This document shows, piece by piece, positions 14,519 through 20,999 of a stretch of DNA of 22,161 bases (position 1 is its first letter; each line of letters opens with the position of its first letter). The notes under the pieces were generated by a model. That model saw nothing but the letters and a program-made list of their open reading frames with translations, made no database searches and had not been told where the DNA came from. This stretch comes from a virus: positions 1-22,161 of the IMG/VR virus record IMGVR_UViG_3300005618_000059. The stretch is one strand, 5' to 3'. The translations under genes and the position numbers were made by a program.

Positions 14519-14956
14519 TCACGGCGTGTACGGGACGGTCGGGGTCATCGCCTCCAGGGCGCCCTCACGGACCAGGCCGTCAGCGCCCACACCCGCCAGG
14601 CGGGCCGGGGACTGCGCCCGGACCAGAACCTCCGAGTGATGCCACCCCGACGTCAACCCGGGCCACGACTGGGGTAGGCCGATGACGTCCATGACGCGGC
14701 CCTCCCACAGGACCCGGTCACCGAACTGCAAGTCCAGTTTCACGCCACGCCGCGAGAAGATCCGCCAGTCCTCGTTCGACTGGATACCGGCCGCGTCACG
14801 GGTTTCCGTGGTCACCACCGGCTGGATCGACACGCCCGTGACCGTCACCCGGGTCGCGTTGTCCCAGTCCCGTTGAGGGAGGAGGACGCCACTGTTCGGT
14901 GACCTGAGCTGGGGGGCGCGTTCCCGGATGAACGACTGGGAGTAGATGAACGACAC
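14519..14956 (-). CDS. Head-tail stopper-like protein
   Basis: A 145-residue protein with beta-rich content: RVTVTGVSIQPVVTTETRDAAG, RGVKLDLQFGDRVLWEGRVMDVIGLPQSWPGLTSGWHHSEVLVRAQ. The compact barrel-like pattern 'vkl...GDrV.weG....V.G.p..w' followed by a histidine-bearing strand resembles stopper (head-closure) proteins that plug the connector after packaging. GTG at 14956 is preceded by a run of eight G, probably acting as its ribosome site. It would normally follow the connector gene directly; here the 1.5-kb fiber gene lies between them. Confidence 0.6.
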   Translation of the reverse strand: MSFIYSQSFIRERAPQLRSPNSGVLLPQRDWDNATRVTVTGVSIQPVVTTETRDAAGIQSNEDWRIFSRRGVKLDLQFGDRVLWEGRVMDVIGLPQSWPGLTSGWHHSEVLVRAQSPARLAGVGADGLVREGALEAMTPTVPYTP

Positions 14957-14976
14957 CCGGCACCCCCCCCAACAGG

Positions 14977-16485
14977 TCAGAAGCTGGTGACCACGATCAC
15001 GACACCGGCGCCGCCACCCGAACCTGCGCCAGAGTTGTTGCCGTTCAGGGACGCCCCACCACCCGACCCGCCGCCACCCGGCGCGGGTGTACCACCGCGA
15101 CCAGCAGCCCCCGTGATGGACGCCGCTCCGCCACCACCCGAAGTAGTGGCCAACCCGGACGCCGCCGACGCCGCTGGGCTGTCCGGTCCGTTACCACCGG
15201 GAACAGTGCCGCCGGCGGGCCGATCCGTGGACAAGCTGAACGCGGAGTTCCGGCCGCCGCTGCCGCCCGCCGACGGCGAATCACCGGAAGTGATACCCCC
15301 ACCCGACGCGCCACCGGGTCCACCTGCGCCACCCGGGGCGTTCGCGTCACCGCCGTTGGTTCCCGCCCCGCCGCTGGTGGAGGCCGTGCCACCGCCAGCG
15401 CCGGAGAACACGCCGACGACAGCCTGGCCGCCGCCGGTGCCGGCAGTGGCGGTGCCGCCGCTCCCGGCGCTGCCACCCGCAGCGACCACGAGGGCCCTGG
15501 CGATGGTGGTGCCGAACTGCGAGTTCGTCCCGGCTGTCCCAGCGTTGCCGTTCGTGTCATCGGCGGTGACTGCGGCACCACCCGTACCGGGGGTACCGAC
15601 GGTGACGGTCTCGGTCGGGTTGAGGATGGACGCGTCGACGATCAACTCAGATCGGGCGCCACCACCAGCACCACCACCGCCACACCGGACCGTCCCGGCG
15701 GCGCCACGACGCCCCGAACCGCCACCCCCACCCGGGCCGTGGACGATGACCCGGACCGTTTTCGCGCCAGCCGGCTTCGTCCAGGTCCCCGACGCCGTGA
15801 ACACCTGCACGTCAGTCGAGTTCTGGGTGGCGGCCGTCCCGAGCCCGAGGTTGGTGCGCGCGGTCGCCGCCGACGTGAGGTCGGACAAGTTGTTCGCCGC
15901 CTGCGCCAGCGCCGACAGCGGCAGGTCGTCGGCCACGACGTACCAGACGCCCAGGCTGGCCTTGTACTGCATGACGGCGCCCTGCGCCTGGTAGGTCAAG
16001 ATGAGGCTTGTTCCACCACCGGACCGGTTGAAGACGTCAGACCCACCGCAGTTGATCGTGACGGTGTTGCTGCCGCCCCGGAGTACGTGCTTGGCGGCGA
16101 CAACCTTCCCGTCTGCGGGCGCGGTCGGGAGCGTGAGAACCAGGCTCCCGGAAGTCGTGTCGAACGGAACCAGATCACCTGCCGCGGCCGTGTAGTTCGC
16201 GGTCTTGACCGCCGTCGGGGTCAGCCCGAGACCGTCGCTGCCGCCGCCGCCCGCGACACCGGTCACTGTGGCGCCCGTGAAGTCCTGCGTACCGGTGAAG
16301 ACGTTCGGGCCGGCCTTCGCCGCGTACAAGGCGCCCAGCGCCGCCAACGCGTCGGACGAGAAATCCTGTCCCTCAACGGAACCCGTCGGGACCACGCTCG
16401 CCGACTGCAACGCCACCATCGCCGCCGCCGCGGCCGTGTAGTTCCCCGCGTTCAACGCCGCCGTCAAATCGGATGCTGCGGACAC
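14977..16485 (-). CDS. Glycine-rich fiber protein inserted among neck genes
   Basis: A 502-residue protein. The GTG at 16485 is preferred because GGGGGG (16492-16497) lies 6 bases away; a TTG at 16491 would touch it. Residues about 12-50 are the module shared with the propeller fiber (VPTGSVEGQDFSSDAL). Residues about 90-190 are beta-rich (GDLVPFDTTSGSLVLTLP, GGSNTVTINCGG). Next comes the fiber segment NNLSDLTSAATARTNLGLGTAA, then FTASGTWTKPAGAKTVRVIVHG, which opens a glycine-rich domain of about 260 residues (many GGxGG, GGAGG) ending in GVVIVVTSF. Glycine-rich tips of this type (polyglycine helical sandwich) bind receptors in some T-even-like adhesins. Host-surface attachment is likely. Whether it sits on tail or head is unknown. 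Confidence 0.8.
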   Translation of the reverse strand: MSAASDLTAALNAGNYTAAAAAMVALQSASVVPTGSVEGQDFSSDALAALGALYAAKAGPNVFTGTQDFTGATVTGVAGGGGSDGLGLTPTAVKTANYTAAAGDLVPFDTTSGSLVLTLPTAPADGKVVAAKHVLRGGSNTVTINCGGSDVFNRSGGGTSLILTYQAQGAVMQYKASLGVWYVVADDLPLSALAQAANNLSDLTSAATARTNLGLGTAATQNSTDVQVFTASGTWTKPAGAKTVRVIVHGPGGGGGSGRRGAAGTVRCGGGGAGGGARSELIVDASILNPTETVTVGTPGTGGAAVTADDTNGNAGTAGTNSQFGTTIARALVVAAGGSAGSGGTATAGTGGGQAVVGVFSGAGGGTASTSGGAGTNGGDANAPGGAGGPGGASGGGITSGDSPSAGGSGGRNSAFSLSTDRPAGGTVPGGNGPDSPAASAASGLATTSGGGGAASITGAAGRGGTPAPGGGGSGGGASLNGNNSGAGSGGGAGVVIVVTSF

Positions 16486-16487
16486 CG

Positions 16488-17165
16488 TCAACCCCCCACC
16501 GAGAACACGCCGCCGCGGCGGAGACCGATAGCTCGCAGATCCTGACGCAACTGGTTGATCAACGAGGCGGGGCCGGTGCCCCGCTGATTACCCATGTACT
16601 GGACCCGGACCCCACCAACCTGCTCCTCGCGGATCAGGCCAGGGTTCACCACGAACCCCGCCGCCAACCCGAGCATGATGTCCAACAAGCCCGGCGGCAG
16701 AGCCGCACTCGACTGGTAACCCGACGACCACGTCACCTGCACACGCGGCCCCCACACCTCGCTGCCACGCTGCTGGCCCGGCCACCACCACAGCGACGGC
16801 CACCGCGCCGCCGGGAAATACTGGCCCGGCCACGGCGCGCCCGGCCACCTACGGGACAGGACATCGCCCTGGACGTAGAAGTACTGGCCCTCGACCACCA
16901 GGTGCGTCGCACCCGACATGTCGACCTCGTACACCGTCAACGGGTCCGACGGGCCCCGCACCAGGGGCCGCTGCGGCAGCACGATCCGGTCCGTCCCACC
17001 GACCAGGGTCTGGGTCTGTCCCTGCACGAACTCCAACGACAGGCCAGCCACCGACTTGATCAGACCGGCGGCCCGGTCGATCGCCAACTGGGCCTGCCCG
17101 GAATCCAGGTCAGGGTTCGCGAGGTGCGTGCGGAGCTGGTCGACGGTGAGGAACGTCAACGCCAC
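16488..17165 (-). CDS. Head-tail connector (adaptor) protein
   Basis: A 225-residue protein with the adaptor pattern (HK97 gp6 / SPP1 gp15-like): helix FLTVDQLRTHLANPDLDSGQAQLAIDRAAGLIKSVAG, a beta part with LPQRPLVRGPSDPLTVYEVDM, and a late helix LPPGLLDIMLGLAAGFVVNPGLIREEQVGGVRVQYMG. These proteins form a ring under the portal. An unusual Trp/Pro-rich loop occupies about 105-130 (six Trp in 22 residues). GTG at 17165 has GAGGGGG at about 8 bases. The stop at 16488 lies against the fiber start. Assignment follows from helix pattern and position after the head genes. Confidence 0.75.
   Translation of the reverse strand: MALTFLTVDQLRTHLANPDLDSGQAQLAIDRAAGLIKSVAGLSLEFVQGQTQTLVGGTDRIVLPQRPLVRGPSDPLTVYEVDMSGATHLVVEGQYFYVQGDVLSRRWPGAPWPGQYFPAARWPSLWWWPGQQRGSEVWGPRVQVTWSSGYQSSAALPPGLLDIMLGLAAGFVVNPGLIREEQVGGVRVQYMGNQRGTGPASLINQLRQDLRAIGLRRGGVFSVGG
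16492..16497 (-). promoter_or_regulatory. Ribosome binding site fixing the glycine-rich fiber start
   Basis: On the minus strand the bases are GGTGGGGGG, ending directly before TTG 16491-16489 and 6 bases before GTG 16485-16483. The spacing supports the GTG. Confidence 0.5.
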
Positions 17166-17187
17166 GGGACGGCCCCCTCACGGTCGT

Positions 17188-17652
17188 TCAGGACGCCGGT
17201 TCGGCGAGGGCAACCAGCACGGTCGTCCGGTTCTTACCGTCCGGGCCGGCCTCGACGGCACGGACCCGGGCACGCTCACCCGGGTTCGCCCGGACGTAGT
17301 CGATGACCTGGGGGCCGGTGTGGTCCCGCGGGTCGAACTCCCCACCGTCCTCGGCGGGGGCCGGCGGCGGCCCGTCACCGGTACCGATGCCGGTGCTCTC
17401 GCCGTCGGGGTCCGGCTCGACATCCGGGGACTCGGGTCCCGGGTTCGCCGCAGCATGCGCGGCATCCACCGCGGCCGGATCGAAATCGACCGCCCACCCC
17501 GCGTGGCCACCGACCACCACGAAATCCCTCGGGCAGTTCTGCGCCAACCACACCCCCTGATCCCCCGTGAACTCCTGCCCACGACGCGCGGACATCGGCT
17601 GGGAGTGCGGGGCGTACCAGAAGTTGACGTCATGCAATGCACGGACAGCCAT
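17188..17652 (-). CDS. Small head-region protein, function unknown
   Basis: A 154-residue protein. The N-terminal half (HDVNFWYAPHSQPMSARRGQEFTGDQGVWLAQNCPRDFVVV) looks like a small beta domain. An acidic Pro/Gly-rich linker follows (about 80-108). The C-terminal segment (FDPRDHTGPQVIDYVRANPGERARVRAVEAGPDGKNRTTVLVAL) has the pattern 'FDPseHTv.eV..Yv..nP.Er.RV...E..gknR', found as a small three-helix-like domain at the end of many actinophage head proteins. ATG at 17652 has AAAGGTAGG upstream. It lies first after the homing endonuclease, where a decoration or head-completion protein could be expected. The exact role is not recognised. Confidence 0.7.
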   Translation of the reverse strand: MAVRALHDVNFWYAPHSQPMSARRGQEFTGDQGVWLAQNCPRDFVVVGGHAGWAVDFDPAAVDAAHAAANPGPESPDVEPDPDGESTGIGTGDGPPPAPAEDGGEFDPRDHTGPQVIDYVRANPGERARVRAVEAGPDGKNRTTVLVALAEPAS

Positions 17653-17704
17653 CGCTGCCTACCTTTCACTGGACGGGGATAGTGGGCAGCGTGGCCCAGT
17701 GGAA

Positions 17705-17748
17705 CCTGCGGGACGCCGCGTCCTTCCCCGGCCACGGCGCCCCGCAGG
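17705..17748 (-). terminator. Strong 14-bp hairpin just after the homing endonuclease gene
   Basis: Arms 17705-17718 and 17735-17748 with a 16-base loop. On the minus-strand RNA all 14 positions pair, one as G-U; on the plus strand the same position is an A-C mismatch. This asymmetry indicates that the structure acts in minus-strand RNA. It starts 3 bases after the TAG of the HNH gene and has no U-tract. It may terminate or attenuate transcription between the head and neck genes, or protect the 3' end of the capsid message. Confidence 0.65.
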
Positions 17749-17751
17749 GCT

Positions 17752-18480
17752 CTAGTCGACGTCCACGGCAGGCGGGAAATTCAGGTCCGCGGCCGGGCCG
17801 AGCACCTGCAGCGCGACCACGTCGTAGGCGCGCGCCGCGGCTTCTTCCGTCGGGAACCGGCCAGGGCAGTACGCCTTACCGTTGATCCGCAGACGGGCCT
17901 GCCACTTCTCGTTGACCTTGTCCCAGGAGACGCCCCGGTACTTCGACTTCCCGCGGCCGACCGTGTTCCTGGTCGCCTTCACCTCTGCGGCGGTACGCAG
18001 GGGTTCGCCGGGGAAGTTCAGCAGCGCGTAGCTACCCCACGTGGAGAACGCCTTCCAGTCGTAGGCGCGGGCTGCGTCTTCCTCGGACATGAACGTCCCG
18101 AGGTGGTAGGTCGTGTCGTCCGTATGGACTCTGGCCACCCACCGTTGTCCGGGCATGGCGGTGACGCCCTTGAACGCCGACGACGACCCGGGTACGGCCC
18201 CCCGGTTCGCCTGGTTCAGCGAGTTGGTGGCGAGTCGCAGGTTTGACCGGCGGTTGTTGAGGCCGTTCCCGTCGCGGTGGTCGACGGGCGACCCGGCGGG
18301 GGCGGCCATGATGTGCCGGTGTACGAGCACCCACCGTTTCCCGGCGGGGGTTTCCTCTGCGAAGCGGGCGTACAGGACGTTCTTGGTCCGGTGCGTGTAG
18401 AGGCGTCGGCCGGATAGCAGGGGGACATCCTCGTCGTCGATCGTGAGGATGTCCCCCGAGATGGTGCGGAGTTCAGTCAT
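17752..18480 (-). CDS. Free-standing HNH homing endonuclease with two AP2 DNA-binding domains
   Basis: A 242-residue protein. HNH domain about 45-92: WVLVHRHIMAAP...PVDHRDGNGLNNRRSNLRLATNSLNQAN, with the DHxDxNxLxNRxxNLR signature. Two AP2 domains follow, about 102-157 (FKGVTAMPGQRWVARVHTDDTTYHLGTFMSEEDAARAYDWKAF...LNFP) and about 179-236 (YRGVSWDKVNEKWQARLRINGKAYCPGRFPTEEAAARAYDVVAL...LNFP). Such proteins cut a specific site, often in the homologous locus of a phage lacking the gene, so that repair copies the gene across. The ATG at 18480 has a weak ribosome site. It sits between the capsid gene and the next head gene with no intron boundaries seen, so it appears free-standing. Both AP2 copies look intact. 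Confidence 0.93.
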   Translation of the reverse strand: MTELRTISGDILTIDDEDVPLLSGRRLYTHRTKNVLYARFAEETPAGKRWVLVHRHIMAAPAGSPVDHRDGNGLNNRRSNLRLATNSLNQANRGAVPGSSSAFKGVTAMPGQRWVARVHTDDTTYHLGTFMSEEDAARAYDWKAFSTWGSYALLNFPGEPLRTAAEVKATRNTVGRGKSKYRGVSWDKVNEKWQARLRINGKAYCPGRFPTEEAAARAYDVVALQVLGPAADLNFPPAVDVD

Positions 18481-18502
18481 GCCGCCATTGTATCAGGGCG
18501 GC
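18481..18502 (-). other. Short hairpin between capsid and homing endonuclease genes
   Basis: GCCGCC (18481-18486) pairs with GGCGGC (18497-18502) around a 10-base loop containing TACAAT on the minus strand. It lies between the capsid stop and the HNH start and would occlude the HNH ribosome-binding region. This could lower HNH translation from the abundant late message. The stem is only 6 bp, so it is weak evidence. Confidence 0.3.
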
Positions 18503-18511
18503 ATACGGGGA

Positions 18512-19864
18512 TCACGAATGCTGGATCATGATCCCTCGCTTGTACGTAGCGGCGTCGCCGGTGTTCGCGTCCGACGGGACACCGAAGTCGCCGGTCCACG
18601 ACCACGTGGTGTTGATCTTCTGCTGGAGGTTGTCCTGCGCCGGCCGAACGATGATCACCGTGTCGATGCCAGCGGCCACGTTCACCATCGTCACGTTCGG
18701 GACCGTCGCCACACCCGTGCCGTCCAGGAGCTGGCCCTGGCCCTCCAGCGGCGCCGAGATCAGCGACCCCGCACCCATCACCATCGGCCGGTGCACCGTC
18801 AACGTCCCCGCCACACCCGACGCCGCGGTACCGCCGTCAAGGATGGTCGGGGCCTCCACGTTCCGCACCCAGTCGATCCCCAGGAACGTGCCGATCGACA
18901 TGTCCCGGAACACCGCCGAGTCGCCCCGGCCCTGGTACGCCTGCCGGAAATCCGAGTCCGCGAACAGCTGCGCCTCAGTGTCCGGGTCGACGTGCGCGAC
19001 GTAGTTCCCGTTGATCGTCGGGACGTTCATCTTCCGCAGCCGGGCCACCGCGGAACGGAACAGGGACGCCGTCGCGATGTTGCTGGCACCCAGGTCGAAC
19101 GCAGTGTTACCGGTCGGCTGGATCACCACCGGAGCAGTCGCCGCGACCACAGCCTGACCAACAGTCACCGCAGTCGCCGAACCGATCGTCAGGTTCCCCG
19201 CGCCCGACGTGGCCGAGGCACCCGTCACGGTGTTCGCGACACCAGCGATCGTCACCGTCAGCGGGTTACCGGCCGACACGGCGGTCGGGACACCATTCAC
19301 CATCTTGGTGAGGAAGCCCTCCACGTCGTGGACGGCGATCGTGGTACCCGACCCCGCGGTCGTAGTCACCCAGGTCCGGCCACCCTTGTACGCGGTATAC
19401 AGCTTGTTCCGCGCCAACTGGTTGATCGACTGGCCGGCGTTCTTGCCGAGGGTCTTCACGTCCTGGGCGTACTTGCTGGCCAGGGCGGTCAGGTTAGCGA
19501 GCATGTCGGTCTGCACCGTCTGCCCGTATTGATCCATAGACACGCTCCAGCTCTCCAGCGGGTACGTGGCGACGGACGAGTCGGATCCGGTGATCGGGGT
19601 GGTGATGACGGGGAGGAGGCCGGTGCGGGTGCTGGTCCGGGTCGAGCCGAGGCCGGCGGTCCACGGGTCGACGTCCGCGAACGCCGCGTACAGCAGTTCG
19701 GGGAACAGGGCGTCCCGGAAGATCTGCTCCAGGAACCCGTTCTGCAGCATCGGCTGCAGGGCGGCGGGGAGCGCGGACCGGATGTCGTGACGGCGGGGGT
19801 TCGGGAGGAACGGGAGGGTCCGGAGCGACCGCTCGGCGCGGTCCGGAACGGTCAGGACGGACAA
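18512..19864 (-). CDS. Major capsid protein, HK97 fold (P22/N4-gp56-like), probably N-terminally processed
   Basis: A 450-residue protein. Start TTG at 19864, because AGGAG lies 7 bases upstream. Capsid features: TYPLESWSVSMDQYGQTVQTDMLANLTALASKYAQDVKTLGKNAGQSINQLARNKLY (about 100-156, spine-helix region). Later come RLRKMNVPTINGNYVAHVDPDTEAQLFADSDFRQAY (about 276-310) and FRDMSIGTFLGIDWVRNVEAPTI (about 319-341). Between about 165 and 250 lies a beta-rich Thr/Val/Gly insert, possibly a surface I-domain-like insertion. Residues 1-27 share a spaced motif with the scaffold N-terminus (M..LT.P, then L..LPF.P...RHD), suggesting both are cut by the same protease. It follows the Prp-like gene by 3 bases. 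Confidence 0.9.
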   Translation of the reverse strand: MSVLTVPDRAERSLRTLPFLPNPRRHDIRSALPAALQPMLQNGFLEQIFRDALFPELLYAAFADVDPWTAGLGSTRTSTRTGLLPVITTPITGSDSSVATYPLESWSVSMDQYGQTVQTDMLANLTALASKYAQDVKTLGKNAGQSINQLARNKLYTAYKGGRTWVTTTAGSGTTIAVHDVEGFLTKMVNGVPTAVSAGNPLTVTIAGVANTVTGASATSGAGNLTIGSATAVTVGQAVVAATAPVVIQPTGNTAFDLGASNIATASLFRSAVARLRKMNVPTINGNYVAHVDPDTEAQLFADSDFRQAYQGRGDSAVFRDMSIGTFLGIDWVRNVEAPTILDGGTAASGVAGTLTVHRPMVMGAGSLISAPLEGQGQLLDGTGVATVPNVTMVNVAAGIDTVIIVRPAQDNLQQKINTTWSWTGDFGVPSDANTGDAATYKRGIMIQHS

Positions 19865-19867
19865 GGC

Positions 19868-20071
19868 TTACTCCTGTTGTTTGATCTCGACCCGGATGTG
19901 TGCCGGGTCCTGTTGGGCCAGCGCGTTGAGGTACGCGATGGTCAGTTCGGTGGCGACGGACACCGCCGCACATGCGCGGGCGCCGTCAAGGTCGCCGGGT
20001 TCGTCCCGGCCGTGCCCGGTGACCTCGATCAGCGTGTGTCCCGGTGCAAGCCGGGCCGAGATCGTGATCAC
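19868..20071 (-). CDS. Prp-like cysteine protease (ribosomal-processing protease/DUF464 family), candidate capsid maturation protease
   Basis: A 67-residue protein. The GTG at 20071 overlaps the scaffold stop (GTGA), and its end carries the capsid ribosome site. Seen: MITISARL, EVTGHGRDEPGDLDGARACAAVSVATELTIAYLNAL, then HIRVEIKQQE. This matches the Prp pattern: MI.v...., GHa...G.D..CAavS, a long helix, then an 'f.i.' strand. His20 and Cys34 correspond to His22 and Cys34 of Staphylococcus aureus Prp. The His-Cys spacing is 14 rather than 12, and the Asp normally three before the Cys is instead at position 29. It is shorter than bacterial Prp (about 105) and lacks the last helix. Known: host Prp trims ribosomal L27 and the phage 80alpha scaffold and capsid. 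Inferred: this one processes its two neighbours. Confidence 0.6.
   Translation of the reverse strand: MITISARLAPGHTLIEVTGHGRDEPGDLDGARACAAVSVATELTIAYLNALAQQDPAHIRVEIKQQE
19871..19875 (-). promoter_or_regulatory. Ribosome binding site for the capsid gene (TTG start)
   Basis: AGGAG on the minus strand, 7 bases before TTG 19864 and inside the last codons of the Prp-like gene. There is no other start codon at usable spacing, so the capsid starts with the rare TTG. Confidence 0.75.
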
Positions 20072-20883
20072 CCGTAGGCGGGGAGCCCGAGGCGCCGCTT
20101 CTCCGCGGCGAGGGTCTCCGGGTCGTTCCAGTTCGGTGTCGACTGGCCGCCCTTCGATCCCTGCCCGGGGTCGGGTGCGGGGGCCCGCTTCTTCGGCTTC
20201 ACCGGAGCAGCGTCCGGGTCGTCGTCGTCGGGCTTGGTGGGCCGCAGCCAGTGCGGTTTCTTCGCGAGGACATCCGCGACGGCCTTCTCGATCGCGTCGG
20301 TGTCGACGCCGGTGTCGGTGATGAACTCGCCCATGCGGCGTTCGAGGTGTTCCATGACGTCGGTCGGGTCGAGGGCGTTCGCTTCGAGGGCCGCGGTCCG
20401 CAGTTCGGACCGGACGGCCCGTTCGTTCGCGGTCTTCTCCCGCGCTGCGGCAGCGGTCGCGGCGGCCTGCGCACGTTCCAACTCGGTGCGCTGGGAGTCC
20501 TCGAACTCCTGGATCCTGGCTTGGGCGGCGGCGAGTTCCTTCCGGGCCGTCTCGGCGTCCCGGGTGGCCTGCTGCCGTTTCACCCGCTCCGCCTGGATCG
20601 ACTTCCAGCGGGGGTCTTTCGGGTCGACGTCGCCCATCAGGTCCCCGGCCGGCTTCGGTGCCGTCTTCGGGGTGGCCTTCTTGGTGGGGGGTGTCTTCTC
20701 GGCGTCGCCGGTTCCAGTGCCGCCGCCGTCGTCGGTGTCGCCGTCAGCGTCCGAGTCGTCGGCCGTGTCGCCGTCGTCGCCATCAGCGGTGTCGTCGTCG
20801 GGTTCGTCGTGGCGGGACCACGACGGGACGAACGGCAGCCAGTACAGGTCGGGCATCGCGCCCGGTGTCGTCAGGGGAGGCAT
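20068..20883 (-). CDS. Capsid scaffolding protein
   Basis: A 271-residue protein. The N-terminal 26 residues carry the motif shared with the capsid N-terminus (L..LPFVP...RHD). Residues about 26-60 are almost purely acidic/Gly (DD, DGD). A Lys/Pro linker follows (about 62-80), then a coiled coil about 95-165 (QAERVKRQQATRDAETARKELAAAQARIQEFEDSQRTELERAQAAATAAAAREK). The C-terminus is basic (KPKKRAPA...AAEKRRLG), suited to binding the inner capsid surface. Acidic head, long coiled coil and basic tail, with position just before the capsid gene, is the usual scaffold architecture. The ATG at 20883 has ACAAGG at about 5 bases. A second ATG at codon 10 would remove part of the shared motif region. 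Confidence 0.85.
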   Translation of the reverse strand: MPPLTTPGAMPDLYWLPFVPSWSRHDEPDDDTADGDDGDTADDSDADGDTDDGGGTGTGDAEKTPPTKKATPKTAPKPAGDLMGDVDPKDPRWKSIQAERVKRQQATRDAETARKELAAAQARIQEFEDSQRTELERAQAAATAAAAREKTANERAVRSELRTAALEANALDPTDVMEHLERRMGEFITDTGVDTDAIEKAVADVLAKKPHWLRPTKPDDDDPDAAPVKPKKRAPAPDPGQGSKGGQSTPNWNDPETLAAEKRRLGLPAYG

Positions 20884-20964
20884 CGCGCCTTGTCCAATCA
20901 GTCATGCCGGATGCCCGGGTCGCGTCGCGCGGCCGGGCCGTGGGGAAGGGTTCGGTGCAGCCCG

Positions 20965-20981
20965 ACCGGCGTCGCGCCGGT
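20965..20981. other. Short GC hairpin between MuF-like and scaffold genes
   Basis: ACCGGCG and CGCCGGT (7 bp) flank a 3-base loop in the 116-base gap 20884-20999. There is no U-tract. It could be a weak attenuator or just a GC-rich palindrome. The rest of the gap holds the scaffold ribosome site (AAGG near 20890) and nothing else recognisable. Confidence 0.25.
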
Positions 20982-20999
20982 GGGGACAGGTGTGGGCGC

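Noticed and set aside
14987-15994. A proline-rich 335-codon plus-strand frame
   Set aside because: Exact antisense of the glycine-rich domain (GGN reads as NCC/Pro); an artefact of composition.
18487-18492. TACAAT on the minus strand before the homing endonuclease, a possible -10 element
   Set aside because: No matching -35 at suitable distance, and it lies in the loop of a weak hairpin.
20690-20810. Repetitive gtcgtc/gccgtc tract, possibly a microsatellite or regulatory repeat
   Set aside because: It is the codon-level signature of the acidic Asp/Gly segment of the scaffold protein.
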